64,000 bases of DNA from DATBJJ01 sp036556425 (GTDB taxonomy: Bacteria; Acidobacteriota; Vicinamibacteria; Vicinamibacterales; 2-12-FULL-66-21). Below are positions 1 to 8,733 of this stretch, in pieces. The notes under the pieces are model-generated. The model was not told the DNA's origin. It saw only the letters and a program-made list of their open reading frames with translations, and ran no database searches. The DNA is taken from NCBI GenBank assembly GCA_036556425.1, contig DATBJJ010000099.1, forward strand, positions 1 through 64,000, written 5' to 3'. Each line of letters begins with the position of its first letter. Position 1 is the stretch's first letter. A program made the position numbers and the translations under genes.

Positions 1-1
1 C

Positions 2-127
2 GTAGGCGGTAACACGGGCCGATCGATCTGGTGGCTCGCGCTCTGCGTGTCCTACCCGGTTGGATGGGTGATGGGACTCTTCGGCGCCGCGTCAACGTTG
101 CGCGACCGTCGTCACGTGCCAGCCTGA
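2..127 (+). CDS. C-terminal tail of a membrane protein (truncated by window edge)
   Basis: The frame beginning at base 2 is open from the window edge and ends at a TGA at 125-127. It encodes about 41 residues: a hydrophobic stretch containing IWWLALCVSYPVGWVMGLFG, followed by a short basic tail (LRDRRHVPA). This looks like a last transmembrane helix with a positively charged cytoplasmic end. The start and the rest of the protein lie outside the window, so no function can be assigned. The alternative overlapping frame (31-306) is arginine-rich and looks like a shadow. Confidence 0.45.
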   Translation, partial: VGGNTGRSIWWLALCVSYPVGWVMGLFGAASTLRDRRHVPA

Positions 128-302
128 CGCACAGACGAGACACCAGAGTTCACCGTCGGCGCGGGGCGCGACGGACAGGTGGTCCGCCGGATTCGCGTGT
201 GTCGGCGGGGGAACCCACGCGGCCGCCTCTCGATGCTTGTCTGAGTGGCGGCGGCGCGGGTGCCGGGGCGACTCAGGGAAGCAGTTTCAGCGTATCAAAC
301 AG
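128..302. other. Non-coding stretch
   Basis: This stretch lies between the membrane-protein tail and the converging small secreted protein. I see no convincing frame, terminator hairpin or repeat in it. Confidence 0.4.
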
Positions 303-593
303 CTAGCGCTGCGCCTCACGAATTGACACGTGTTCGACGAGGGCGAGGTTGTACCACGTCACGTACGCGGGAAACCGACTGAACGGATCGGGCTTGCCGC
401 TGTCACAACGAACGAACGCCCCACGGGTTTCGGCGATCGTGCAGTCAATGGTGCGCTCACCATACGACAACGTTACTCGCTGTCCGATTTGAACAGGCGC
501 AATCGCGGTTTGTCCCTGAACGGGTGGAATCACGCTGCCAGCAACGACGCCGACGAGGACGAGGAAGAGTACGAGCGCGCGAACAGTCGTCAT
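303..593 (-). CDS. Small secreted protein of unknown function
   Basis: This is a protein of about 96 residues. It opens with a typical Sec signal peptide (MTTVRALVLFLVLVGVVAGS, cleavage probably near VQGQ) and then has a short domain with two cysteines (ERTIDCTIAE and FVRCDSG) that could form a disulfide in the periplasm. The start at 593 is preferred over one six codons upstream because a GGAGG Shine-Dalgarno lies five bases before it and the signal peptide begins there. A weak TATACG hexamer sits at about 615-620 on the minus strand. The gene is divergent from the gene at 712. I do not recognise the family. Confidence 0.6.
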   Translation of the reverse strand: MTTVRALVLFLVLVGVVAGSVIPPVQGQTAIAPVQIGQRVTLSYGERTIDCTIAETRGAFVRCDSGKPDPFSRFPAYVTWYNLALVEHVSIREAQR

Positions 594-711
594 CGAAACC
601 TCCGCCTTCAAGACCGTATAGGCCTTTCAGTGGTTGGCGAATCCTCAGCCGCTGAGCTGGACAAACCGGATCGACCGGGAGCAACAATGTCCGCCTCCCC
701 GGGAGGTGGCA

Positions 712-1014
712 ATGCCTAGACGTCTCGCGTCCACCACCACGATCGTTTTTCTGTTGGTTGCGTCGCTCGGTGTCACCGCAGTCGGCGTTCAGCGCGGGCG
801 AGGCCGCGCGGACGAGAAAGTCCGACCGCTCACTCGGGAGCGCGTCGCCGAGCTGGTCGCGAAACGAAAAGCGTTTCACGACAAGGTCGTCACTCGCCAG
901 AAGGCGCCGCTCGCGCGACTCGAAGCGTCGCGCCGCGCCTTCGAGTCGAGTCAAGACGCGAAGCTGAAGGAAGAGAATCGAAAGACGCTGGAAAAGATCA
1001 AGGGCATGAGGTGA
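712..1014 (+). CDS. Small exported helical, charged protein
   Basis: About 100 residues. The ATG at 712 follows a strong GGGAGG site at 701-706. An N-terminal hydrophobic segment (STTTIVFLLVASLGVTAVGV) acts as signal peptide or anchor. The rest is a highly charged, probably alpha-helical stretch rich in Lys, Arg and Glu (KRKAFHDKVVTRQ, KLKEENRKTLEKI), perhaps a short coiled coil. It ends four bases before the next gene, so the two are probably co-transcribed. No known family recognised. Confidence 0.6.
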   Translation: MPRRLASTTTIVFLLVASLGVTAVGVQRGRGRADEKVRPLTRERVAELVAKRKAFHDKVVTRQKAPLARLEASRRAFESSQDAKLKEENRKTLEKIKGMR

Positions 1015-1017
1015 GCC

Positions 1018-2103
1018 ATGCGTACTCTCTGGTCGTCGCTCCTCGCGTCCGTGATCCTCTCGTCGGCGTCGACGGCCCACGCGCAAGTCATGACCGTCGT
1101 CGTCCCGCCAAACGCGTTCGTCGGCATCAAAGTGAAAGTCAGAGTGGAAGGCCGCAACCCTTGCGGCGCCGTCGAGATCAACTTCGGCGACACCACGCCT
1201 GTCGCGACGCATCCGATTACGGCGCTGCCCTACGAGATCGACCACACGTGGACCAGCACGGGCGAGTTCACGGTCGTAGCCACCGGACAGGGAAACTGCT
1301 CCGGATCGGCTTCCGCTCACGTGAAGGTGGCCGTGTTCAAAGGCATCTCTCCGAATCCGAAGATCACCGGCTACTTCGGACTCGCGCGGCCCGGCGGCGT
1401 CGCGGGAATCGTCGGCAACTACCTGGGCACCGATGGCAAGCTGACGGCGACGCTGAAGAAGTTCAGCGGCGGGACTCTAGCGGTGGAGTTCAAGAGGACC
1501 GACGATCCTGACACGACCAACATCCTCGAGTGGAAGCCGGGCCTCGTGGGCATCAGATGGCCGGAGGACATCAGCGGCGTTCGCGCGCAGGATGCGACGC
1601 TGCAGATCACCTACGCCAACGGCAAATCCACCAACGAGTGGACGGTCGCGTTCGTGCCGGCGCAGGAATTCAAGATGCTGCCGCGCGGCGACGTCGACGT
1701 GGTGTCGTGCAGCCTCGATGCGAACAAGAACATATGCAACCACGTCGAGGACATGAACGCGTGCGCCGGCGGCGTCAGCGAATGGGCGTGGGCCGATCCC
1801 TGGTTGGTTGGCAATAGCACCTTTCAAGGCTGGCACAGCAACTGTTGGGGCGCGGTCGGCGACGACTCCGGCACCGACATCTACCAGATCACGCTGAAGA
1901 ACGGCTGGGTGCTCGAGTCGTTCGAGTTCGACAAGGACGTGAGCGGCGACGACGGAGATTTCGTCAAGGCGCCGTCGCCGGATTTCCCGCGCGGCGCCGC
2001 CAGGTGGAAAGTCAGCGTGAAATGGCTCGCGAGCTCGGACGACGAGGTCACGTACGACGGATTCGTGGGAATCAGCGGACCCAAGGGAGTGCCGCACAAG
2101 TAA
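1018..2103 (+). CDS. Secreted protein with PKD-like beta domain, function unknown
   Basis: 361 residues with a Sec signal peptide (LLASVILSSASTAHAQ) of about 23 residues. Residues 25-110 hold an immunoglobulin/PKD-like sandwich: the pattern EINFGD, then DHTWTSTGEFTV and VATGQGNCSG resembles the W-x-F-GDG / HxYxxxGxYxV pattern of PKD repeats. The remaining 250 residues are beta-rich and contain several cysteines (SCSLDANKNICN, ACAGG, SNCWG) suggesting disulfides and an extracytoplasmic location. It is only three bases downstream of the small helical protein. The C-terminal part is not recognised, so a role in surface binding or adhesion is only a guess. Confidence 0.65.
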   Translation: MRTLWSSLLASVILSSASTAHAQVMTVVVPPNAFVGIKVKVRVEGRNPCGAVEINFGDTTPVATHPITALPYEIDHTWTSTGEFTVVATGQGNCSGSASAHVKVAVFKGISPNPKITGYFGLARPGGVAGIVGNYLGTDGKLTATLKKFSGGTLAVEFKRTDDPDTTNILEWKPGLVGIRWPEDISGVRAQDATLQITYANGKSTNEWTVAFVPAQEFKMLPRGDVDVVSCSLDANKNICNHVEDMNACAGGVSEWAWADPWLVGNSTFQGWHSNCWGAVGDDSGTDIYQITLKNGWVLESFEFDKDVSGDDGDFVKAPSPDFPRGAARWKVSVKWLASSDDEVTYDGFVGISGPKGVPHK

Positions 2104-2121
2104 TCTGTTCGATCGCTCGCC

Positions 2122-4755
2122 CTACTCACCGCGCAACAGGTTCACGGGGTCGAATCGTAGTGCACGGTACGCGGGCACCAGGCTCGCCATCAACGCGACA
2201 AACGCCAGCGTGGCCCCTACGGCGGCAAGTGTCAGTGGATCTGATGCGCTCACGCCAAAGACGAGCGTGTCCATGACCTTCGCCGACGCGAGCGCTGCGA
2301 TCGTTCCCGCCACGATGCCGGCAATGACTGGCCACATGCCCTCGACGATCACGAGGCGGAAGATGTCCGCGCGCTGCGCGCCAAGCGCGGTTCTGATCCC
2401 GATCTCGCGGCTGCGTCCGCGCACGATGTATGAAAGGACGCTGTAGATTCCGACTGCGGCGAGCAGGAGGGCCACTCCTGCGAAGACTCCGAGGAGGAGC
2501 GCGCTCAAGCGCTGGGACGTCAGTTTCCCGTCGAGCACCTGCACCATCGTGCGGATGTCTCCGACCGGCTGCTCCGGATCGATCGCGCCGATCGCTGCGA
2601 TCGCTGGCCGTGCAAGCGTGGCGGGCGGCACCGATGCTCGAATGACGAACGTGACCCTGCCGGAAGGCGCGCGCGTGTAGTAGTACACCGTGGGGGTAGG
2701 CGGCTCGATGAGGTTTCGCTGTTTCACGTCACCCACGATTCCGACCACCTGTCGAAGCAGCGTCGCCGAGAAGGGCAGGGCTGCGCGGCGTCCGATCGGA
2801 TCGTCCGCTCCCCAATACAGCTTTGCGGCGTCGTGGCTGACGAGCAGCACCTCGGCGTCGCTGTCGACGACATCTCGCCCGCGCAGCACCGGAATCCCCA
2901 TGGCCCGAAGGTAGCCAGGGGTGATCTGCCGGACCTGCAGGGCCACCGGATCGCGCTGACGCGGGTATCCCTCGAGATCGAGAGTCTGCGAGGACCCATC
3001 GGCGAAGGGCAGATCGTTGATCGTCCCCACAGCCTCGACGCCGGGAAGCGCCCGAATGCGCTGCTGTGCCGCGTCAAAGAACGACGACCGCTGCGCGGGC
3101 GACGGGTACCGCGCGTCCACGAGTCTCACATTCATGGTGAGGACGTTGTTTGGATCGAAGCCCGTGTCGCTGTACCTGAGAGCCAGCAGACTCTGAATCA
3201 TCACGCCAGCGCCCATCAACAGCACCAGCGACAGCGCGACCTCGCAGATGATCAGCAGGCGCCGCGTGCCGAGACCGATCGCCCCTTCGCTGCGTCCACC
3301 TTCCTTGAGCGCGTCGTTGAAGTTGGAGCGGCCGGCGCGCACGGCCGGCAGCGTCCCGGCGAGCATGCCGGTCAGCACCGACACCCCTGCGGCGAACAGC
3401 AGCACTCGTCCGTCGATCGAGATTTCCTCCGCCCTCGGCACCTGGCCGGCGAGCAGCGTCGCAGCTGACGCGAGTGTTACGTACGCGAGCAGAAGCCCGA
3501 GCGCGCCACCGGCGCCCGCGAGCAGCAAGGCTTCGGTCAACAGCTGCTGAAACACACGTCCGCGTCCCGCGCCGAGCGCCGAGCGAATCGCGATCTCCTT
3601 GCGCCGGCTCAGGGCGCGAGTGAATAGCAGGTTACCGACGTTGGCGCAGGCGATGAGCAGGACCAACCCGACAGCGCCGAGCAGCATGAGCAGCATCGTG
3701 CGGCTATTACCGATGATCTCCTCCTGAATCGGGATGACCACGGCTCCCCACCCGTCGTCTGATTTCGGGAACTCACGCGCGAGCCGTGCGGAGATCGCAT
3801 CCATCTCGGCTTGCGCCTGGGCGAGCTCGACATCTCCGTTCAGACGTGCGACGCCGTACCGATTGTGATTCCCACGGGAAGCGCGCTGCTCGTCCGTGAG
3901 TGCGAGCGGGATCCAGAGTTCGCTCGCCATCCCGGTCCATGACGCGACCGAGGCAGCGGCCGGCATGACTCCGACGATGACGTATGCTTCGTCGCTGAGT
4001 TTCAGCGTGCGGCCGATCACGTCCGGGTGTCCGCCGAATTCGGTTCTCCAGAAACGCTCGCTCAGGACGACCGCGTGCTTGCCGTCTGGCGTGTCCTCCT
4101 CCTGCCGAAAGACGCGTCCGAGCGCCGGTCGGGCTCTGACGATCTCGAAGAAGCCCGCACTCACGGCTGTCGCACGTACTGATCGCGCGGTGCCCGTGCC
4201 CGTCAGCGCGAGCTCCCTGAAGCCGCAGCATTGGTACATCGCCATGCCCTCGAATGAACGCGAATCCCGCTGCCAGTCGTAGAACTTGCCTGGGGAGAGC
4301 TCGAAGAGTCGACCGCCCGGCGTCCGGGTAAAGATCCGCACCAGGCGGTCCGGCTCCTCGAAAGGCAGCGGACGCAGCAGGACCGCGTTCACGATGCTGA
4401 AGATTGTGGTGTTGGCGCCGATGCCAAGCGCCAGCACGCTGACGACTGCAACGGCAAACGAAGGTGTCCGGGACATCAGCCGGATCGCATGATGAAGATC
4501 GGCAAACACGGTATGCATCCTCGAGTCTCCTGCTGACGATCGCATCGGCAATGGAATGGAGCGAACGGGTGGCGGCGCAAGCAGGCACCGCACGGTCTGC
4601 CACCAGAACCAGGTGCGGGCGGCGAACGGCGAATCGCCGCGGCGGGTCGAGAACTCTTCTTCCAGATCGCCCACGACGAAGTCGCGCCACTCGTCCGACA
4701 GCCGCCTGGTCAACAGCCAGATCGCGAGCCGGGGCGGACCGGGTGTCCTCTTCAC
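2122..4755 (-). CDS. ADOP-type ABC permease (MacB/FtsX-like)
   Basis: 877 residues. A soluble N-terminal region of about 80 residues (DEWRDFVVGDLEEEF) is the prefix domain typical of Acidobacterial duplicated orphaned permeases. It is followed by TM1 (FAVAVVSVLALGIGANTTIF), a large MacB-like periplasmic domain, three TM segments with FtsX signature, a second periplasmic domain and a second FtsX block ending in FDPVNLLRGE. The family resembles MacB/LolCE permeases but has no fused ATPase, and none is encoded nearby, so transport activity is uncertain. The GTG start overlaps the PadR stop by four bases, indicating translational coupling and probable repression by PadR. Confidence 0.9.
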   Translation of the reverse strand: MKRTPGPPRLAIWLLTRRLSDEWRDFVVGDLEEEFSTRRGDSPFAARTWFWWQTVRCLLAPPPVRSIPLPMRSSAGDSRMHTVFADLHHAIRLMSRTPSFAVAVVSVLALGIGANTTIFSIVNAVLLRPLPFEEPDRLVRIFTRTPGGRLFELSPGKFYDWQRDSRSFEGMAMYQCCGFRELALTGTGTARSVRATAVSAGFFEIVRARPALGRVFRQEEDTPDGKHAVVLSERFWRTEFGGHPDVIGRTLKLSDEAYVIVGVMPAAASVASWTGMASELWIPLALTDEQRASRGNHNRYGVARLNGDVELAQAQAEMDAISARLAREFPKSDDGWGAVVIPIQEEIIGNSRTMLLMLLGAVGLVLLIACANVGNLLFTRALSRRKEIAIRSALGAGRGRVFQQLLTEALLLAGAGGALGLLLAYVTLASAATLLAGQVPRAEEISIDGRVLLFAAGVSVLTGMLAGTLPAVRAGRSNFNDALKEGGRSEGAIGLGTRRLLIICEVALSLVLLMGAGVMIQSLLALRYSDTGFDPNNVLTMNVRLVDARYPSPAQRSSFFDAAQQRIRALPGVEAVGTINDLPFADGSSQTLDLEGYPRQRDPVALQVRQITPGYLRAMGIPVLRGRDVVDSDAEVLLVSHDAAKLYWGADDPIGRRAALPFSATLLRQVVGIVGDVKQRNLIEPPTPTVYYYTRAPSGRVTFVIRASVPPATLARPAIAAIGAIDPEQPVGDIRTMVQVLDGKLTSQRLSALLLGVFAGVALLLAAVGIYSVLSYIVRGRSREIGIRTALGAQRADIFRLVIVEGMWPVIAGIVAGTIAALASAKVMDTLVFGVSASDPLTLAAVGATLAFVALMASLVPAYRALRFDPVNLLRGE

Positions 4756-5099
4756 TTCAGTTCCAGCCGGCTCTGGAGGCCGTCCGCCATCGCGGTGAAA
4801 GCACGGTACGCCTGGCGCAAAGCCGCGACGCCCGCGGGCCGCGCCGCATAGAACTTCCGGCGGCGGCCGCCCCGCTGCGGTGTGGGATCGCCGACCCAGG
4901 ATTTGAGGAACCCCTTGCTCTCGAGCCGGTCGAGGGTGGTGTAGACGGCGTTGATCGACACATCTCGTCCCGACCGGGCGTGAATCTCCTGACGGATCGC
5001 GGCGCCGTACGCGGAGTCCCGGAGCTCGAGACGTAATACCCCGAGAAGGACGAGCTGTTCGAAATCGCCGAGGACGGGTGCCGTATTTTTAAACCACAT
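4752..5099 (-). CDS. PadR family transcriptional regulator
   Basis: 116 residues. It has the winged-helix PadR fold: ILGVLRL-like helix (LVLLGVLRLELRDSAYG), helix-turn-helix with INAVYTTLDRLESKGFL as recognition helix and wing, then RGGRRRKFYAARPAGVAALR, which is the conserved basic R-x-R-R-K-x-Y-x-x-T/R-x-x-G motif. Short C-terminal helix only, as in the small PadR group. It is the first gene of a two-gene unit with the permease (GTGA overlap) and by family habit should repress its own operon. The ATG at 5099 is preferred; a TTG at 5120 is in frame. Confidence 0.9.
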   Translation of the reverse strand: MWFKNTAPVLGDFEQLVLLGVLRLELRDSAYGAAIRQEIHARSGRDVSINAVYTTLDRLESKGFLKSWVGDPTPQRGGRRRKFYAARPAGVAALRQAYRAFTAMADGLQSRLELK

Positions 5100-5107
5100 T
5101 GTGGGGG

Positions 5108-5113
5108 ATATTA
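5108..5113 (-). promoter_or_regulatory. Candidate -10 element of the PadR operon
   Basis: On the minus strand TAATAT ends eight bases before the PadR ATG, in the AT-rich part of the short divergent region. The expected transcription start would fall only about two bases before the ATG, implying a nearly leaderless message; no Shine-Dalgarno is visible before this ATG. Prediction from sequence only. Confidence 0.3.
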
Positions 5114-5128
5114 CACCCAAGTGCTTGG

Positions 5129-6088
5129 ATGGACGAGATCGGTCCAGGGTTTACTCCTGAAGGTGTTACCTTAAGGCCGGACTTCTTGAGCGAGACGCCT
5201 CTGACGAACGCCGATTTTCCGCCGCTCTATCGCGCGGCCGACCACAGCTCGCTCGACGCGCAGCGGTGGTTCCTGAGCGCGACGAAAATACGGCTCGCCG
5301 GGCTGATGGGCGCGGCGCTGTTCGGGCTGATGGTGTGGAGGGCCGACGCGTCCCCCGTCGATTGGAGCGGCGTCCTCGCGGCCCTCTGCTTCGTCATCGC
5401 CCTCGTGGTCGAAGCGTACCTCCTCAAGTCCAAACCCGAGCGGACGTGGTACGAAGGGCGCGCGGCGGCCGAATCGGTGAAGACACTGAGCTGGCGATAC
5501 ATCATGGGCGCGGAGCCGTTCGGGATCCAGCGCGCCGCGGCGGAGGTCGACACTCTGTTCCTCCGGCAATTGGACGACGTGCTTGGTGTGCTCAAAGGAT
5601 TGGATCTGACGCCGGACGGCGCCGTGGATCAGCAGATCAGCGCGCGCATGCGCGAGCTGCGCGCTGCGCCGCTCGCCGCGCGCAAGGCCGCCTACGACGC
5701 GGAGCGCATCGGCGAGCAGGAGCAGTGGTACTCGCGGAAGGCGAAAGAGAACCGCGATCTCGCCAAACGATGGCAGATCGCGATGCTCGTATTCGAGTGT
5801 GTCGGCGTCGCCGGAGGGATTCTGAAAGCGGTTGGCACGATCGAAGGCGACGTCCTCGGATTCGCCGGCGCGGTCGTCGCGGCGATGACCGCCTGGCTGC
5901 AGACGAAGCAGCATCGAACGCTCGCGACGGCGTACGCGGTCACGGCCCTCGAGCTCGCGTCCGTGCGCTCGCGCATTCAGTATCAGCAATCGGAAGCGGA
6001 TTGGGCGGCGTTCGTCAGCGACGCCGAAGGCGCGATCTCGCGCGAGCACACGCTCTGGAAAGCGTCGCGAAGCGTGCGCTCTATCTGA
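5129..6088 (+). CDS. SLATT/DUF4231 domain membrane protein
   Basis: About 320 residues with two helical hairpins: TM segments near residues 54-71, 80-99, 217-236 and 242-258. Between them lies the conserved block WYEGRAAAESVKTLSWRY followed by MGAEPF, and the end carries ISREHTLWKASR; both are hallmarks of the SLATT (SMODS/SLOG-associated two-TM effector) families 3 and 1. Such proteins are proposed to be membrane effectors gated by nucleotide signals in conflict systems. No SLOG or nucleotidyltransferase partner is visible here. Start uncertain: ATG 5129, or TTG 5186 with AAGG upstream, which removes a poorly conserved leader. The gene is divergent from PadR. Confidence 0.8.
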   Translation: MDEIGPGFTPEGVTLRPDFLSETPLTNADFPPLYRAADHSSLDAQRWFLSATKIRLAGLMGAALFGLMVWRADASPVDWSGVLAALCFVIALVVEAYLLKSKPERTWYEGRAAAESVKTLSWRYIMGAEPFGIQRAAAEVDTLFLRQLDDVLGVLKGLDLTPDGAVDQQISARMRELRAAPLAARKAAYDAERIGEQEQWYSRKAKENRDLAKRWQIAMLVFECVGVAGGILKAVGTIEGDVLGFAGAVVAAMTAWLQTKQHRTLATAYAVTALELASVRSRIQYQQSEADWAAFVSDAEGAISREHTLWKASRSVRSI

Positions 6089-6094
6089 CGGCGA

Positions 6095-7162
6095 TCACTT
6101 CAGCCGTTTGAGATCCTTCCTGGCGGGCTCCAGCGCTGAATCCATCTTCACCGCGGTTTCCATCGCGCTGACCGCCTCCGACTTGCGGCCCTGGCGCTCG
6201 AGGACGAGACCCAACCGCCAATGCGCGACGGCATGGCTCGGCGTGCCCGCCTCGCGTTCCTGCGAGAGATACTTCCGAAAATAGCGCTCGGCTCGCGGCA
6301 GATCCTCGTTCGAGCCGAGCAGCGCGTTGGCCGCGACGTAGTACGGCATGAAGTCGTCCGGCACGGCGGCTTCGGCGTCGGCGAGGTTCGCGTCGAGATC
6401 GCTCCAGCGTTTCTGGCGCGCGAGCGACCACGCCAGCCCGTTGTACCCGTTCGTGCGTTTCGGCTCGAGCGTCTGCACGTGGCGTGCATAGCGCTCGACC
6501 TCCGCCGTGTTCCCGCTGTTCGCGAGAATGTTGATCAATCCCAGATACGCGTCGATCAACGTCGGGTCGGCCTCGATCGCTTTCCGGTACAGCCCTTCGA
6601 GCTTGTCGCGCTGCTGTTCTTCTTGCGCGAGCCGCACGTGCGCCATGTAACCCTTCGCGCGATCGATCCGCCCGATCGCTTCCGCTTCTTCGTGCGCCTT
6701 CTTCTTGTCGCCGCCGACGATCCCCGGCGCCTTGAAGTAGTAGATCATCATGCCGAAGTGCGCCTCGACGTGCTTCGGATCGATCTTCAGCACGGTCTGC
6801 GTCTCGCTGCGGAACCGCTTCGCGAGGCCGATCTGCCGGAACACGTTGGCGCCCTCCGCCTGCTCGCCGACGACCTGCGCAAGCCCCCAACGATAATCCG
6901 CGTTCTCCGGCGCCAGCTTGACGGACTTTTCGGCATAGGGGAGCGCCGCGTTCGGGTCGCCCCACGCCATGAAGACTTCGGACATCAAGTAGTTGGCTTC
7001 GGGGTCGTCCGGCGACGTCTTCAGCTTCGCTTGGGCGATGGCGCGCACGCGCTTCCAGTGGTTCTGCTGCATCAGCACGCGGGGCGAGTCCTGCGCCTGC
7101 ACCGGAATGGTGGTCGGCACGAAGGACAGGGCGCAGGCGATCGCGGCTGCGGTGATGCGCAT
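6095..7162 (-). CDS. Exported tetratricopeptide-repeat protein
   Basis: 355 residues with an N-terminal signal peptide (ITAAAIACALSFVPTTIPVQA). The mature part is built from TPR-like helical pairs: DPEANYLMSEVFMAWGDPNA, NADYRWGLAQVV, PKHVEAHFGMMIYYF, PTLIDAYLGLINILANSG, KRTNGYNGLAWSLARQ and HAVAHWRLGLVLERQGR. A central motif YYFKAPGIVGGDKKKA interrupts the repeats and recurs in a related form in the gene at 63271-63978. Probably a periplasmic protein-interaction scaffold. It converges with the SLATT gene, with six bases between stops, so the two are not co-transcribed. Confidence 0.8.
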   Translation of the reverse strand: MRITAAAIACALSFVPTTIPVQAQDSPRVLMQQNHWKRVRAIAQAKLKTSPDDPEANYLMSEVFMAWGDPNAALPYAEKSVKLAPENADYRWGLAQVVGEQAEGANVFRQIGLAKRFRSETQTVLKIDPKHVEAHFGMMIYYFKAPGIVGGDKKKAHEEAEAIGRIDRAKGYMAHVRLAQEEQQRDKLEGLYRKAIEADPTLIDAYLGLINILANSGNTAEVERYARHVQTLEPKRTNGYNGLAWSLARQKRWSDLDANLADAEAAVPDDFMPYYVAANALLGSNEDLPRAERYFRKYLSQEREAGTPSHAVAHWRLGLVLERQGRKSEAVSAMETAVKMDSALEPARKDLKRLK

Positions 7163-7235
7163 ACATCTCCGGCGTCGAAGGCAGGAACGTGAACTGGCGG
7201 CAGCAGTTTAGACGAGCTTGGCGCAGGCGCGTATC

Positions 7236-7520
7236 ATGGCGGCGATGGCCCTTTACATGGTGATCGAGCACTTCAAGGGCGGCGACGCCGTGCCGGTCTA
7301 CCGCCGCTTTCGCGATCGCGGCCGGATGGCGCCCGACGGCCTGACCTACGTCTCCAGCTGGGTCGATCTCGACTTCCGTCGTTGCTACCAAGTCATGGAA
7401 ACCGACGACCCGTCGCTGCTGGACGAGTGGTTGGCGCGATGGAGCGATCTCGTCGACTTCGAGGTGTTCCCGGTGATGACGTCGATGGACGCGGTGGAGC
7501 GCCTCGCGCCGCGACTCTAG
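7236..7520 (+). CDS. DUF3303-like small cytoplasmic protein
   Basis: About 94 residues, no signal peptide. The pattern MVIEHFKGGDAVPVYRRF, then GLTYVSSWVDLDFRRCYQVM and LLDEWLARWSDLVDFEVFPV matches the DUF3303/ferredoxin-like dimeric alpha-beta barrel type of small proteins whose function is unknown. The ATG at 7236 has an AGG eight bases upstream; an ATG at 7245 is also possible. It is divergent from the TPR gene. Confidence 0.7.
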   Translation: MAAMALYMVIEHFKGGDAVPVYRRFRDRGRMAPDGLTYVSSWVDLDFRRCYQVMETDDPSLLDEWLARWSDLVDFEVFPVMTSMDAVERLAPRL

Positions 7521-7602
7521 TCGCAATGTCTATGGCCACCGCGACTTTTCTTGGCGTGTCGGATGACCTTTTTCTGGCTCAACCACCGCATCTCCATGAC
7601 AG

Positions 7603-8733
7603 GTGAAGGATTCGGGTCAGCGATTCCGCGGCATACAGCTTGGATCGGGCCCCAAGCCGGTGCTCCATTTCACTTACATCGTTCCGTTCCATTCAGGTCT
7701 GCCGTTACTCGAGCGCTGCCTTGCGGCGCTGGCGCCGGTTCGGCCAAACCGTGAAATCCTGATCGCCGCCGACGGCGCGGTCGAGGACTGCGAGCCGCTC
7801 GCGTCCACGCACGGCGCGCGCGTGATTCGCGTGGCCGGTCCGTCCGGCCCGGCGACCGCGCGCAACGCCGCCGCGGCGGCCGCGTCCGGCGACGTCCTCG
7901 TCTTCGTCGACTCCGACGTTGTCGTCTCCCGCGACGCGCTCGATCGCCTCGAGCGCGCGTTCGACGAGGAGCCGGAGATCGCAGCCATCTTCGGCGCGTA
8001 CGACGACGCGCCAACGGATCCGCACTTCATCTCGCAGTACAAGAATCTTTCGCACGCGTTCGTGCACCGATCTTCATCGAAGGCGGCGCGAACGTTCTGG
8101 TCGGGATTCGGGGCGGTGCGCCGCGAGGCCTTCGCGGCGATCGGCGGCTTCGACGAGCGCTTCAGACGTCCGTCGGTCGAGGACATCGACTTCGGCTATC
8201 GCCTCACGAGCGCCGGATATCGCGTCGTCCTCGACGCGGCGCTTTCGGCGTGCCATTTGAAGCGTTGGAAGCTGCGATCCGCGATCGTCGCCGACCTTCG
8301 CGATCGCGGGATTCCGTGGACGCAGTTGATCTGGCGCTACGGCGCGCTCAGAGACGATCTGAATCTCAGGACCGAGAATCGCTGGTGCATTCTGTTCGCG
8401 TATGCGGCGCTCGCGCTCGTCGCGTTCGCGCCCTACGAGGCGACCACGCTCGTCGCGCTCGCGCTCGCGCTGTGGACGCTGACCGCGCTCAACGCATCGC
8501 AGTATCGCTTCTTGTACGAGAAGCGCGGCGCGCTGTTCGCGGTTCGCGCGTGGCCGCTTCAGGTGCTGCACCACTTGTGCAACGGCGTATCGCTCGCGGC
8601 AGGGACGGCGCTCTTCGTCGGCGCGCATTATTTCGACGTTCAGCTGCCGGGCGCGCTGCCGCTCGATCCCTGGCACACCGCCGACGCCGAGCCGGCCGCG
8701 TCGGTCATCGTGGCGTTCGATCGAACCGCGTGA
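7603..8733 (+). CDS. Family 2 glycosyltransferase with C-terminal membrane segments
   Basis: 376 residues. GT-A fold of family GT2: TYIVPFHSGLPLLERCLAAL at the N-terminus, nucleotide-sugar site with DSDVVVSRDAL (DxD-like), and the acceptor/catalytic motif VEDIDFGYRL near residue 190. After about residue 265 come two or three hydrophobic helices (FAYAALALVAFAPYEATTLV, ALALALWTLTALNA). It likely adds sugars to a lipid-linked or surface glycan at the inner membrane. The start is a GTG; a second GTG at 7660 directly before the fold is an alternative. It overlaps the convergent gene by 29 bases. Confidence 0.85.
   Translation: MKDSGQRFRGIQLGSGPKPVLHFTYIVPFHSGLPLLERCLAALAPVRPNREILIAADGAVEDCEPLASTHGARVIRVAGPSGPATARNAAAAAASGDVLVFVDSDVVVSRDALDRLERAFDEEPEIAAIFGAYDDAPTDPHFISQYKNLSHAFVHRSSSKAARTFWSGFGAVRREAFAAIGGFDERFRRPSVEDIDFGYRLTSAGYRVVLDAALSACHLKRWKLRSAIVADLRDRGIPWTQLIWRYGALRDDLNLRTENRWCILFAYAALALVAFAPYEATTLVALALALWTLTALNASQYRFLYEKRGALFAVRAWPLQVLHHLCNGVSLAAGTALFVGAHYFDVQLPGALPLDPWHTADAEPAASVIVAFDRTA

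Noticed and set aside
31..306. Plus-strand frame of 91 codons at the window start
   Set aside because: Arg/Gly-rich composition without domain; the overlapping frame 2-127 has a natural TM end and is the better explanation.
5099..5128. Longer N-terminus of the SLATT protein from an ATG at 5099
   Set aside because: It would overlap the start of padR on the other strand and adds residues unlike the family; starts at 5129 or 5186 are more plausible.
2122..6088. Defence island made of PadR, permease and SLATT
   Set aside because: PadR with an orphan ADOP permease is a very common pair in Acidobacteriota, and the SLATT gene is divergent from it. No nuclease, nucleotidyltransferase or mobile-element gene is present.
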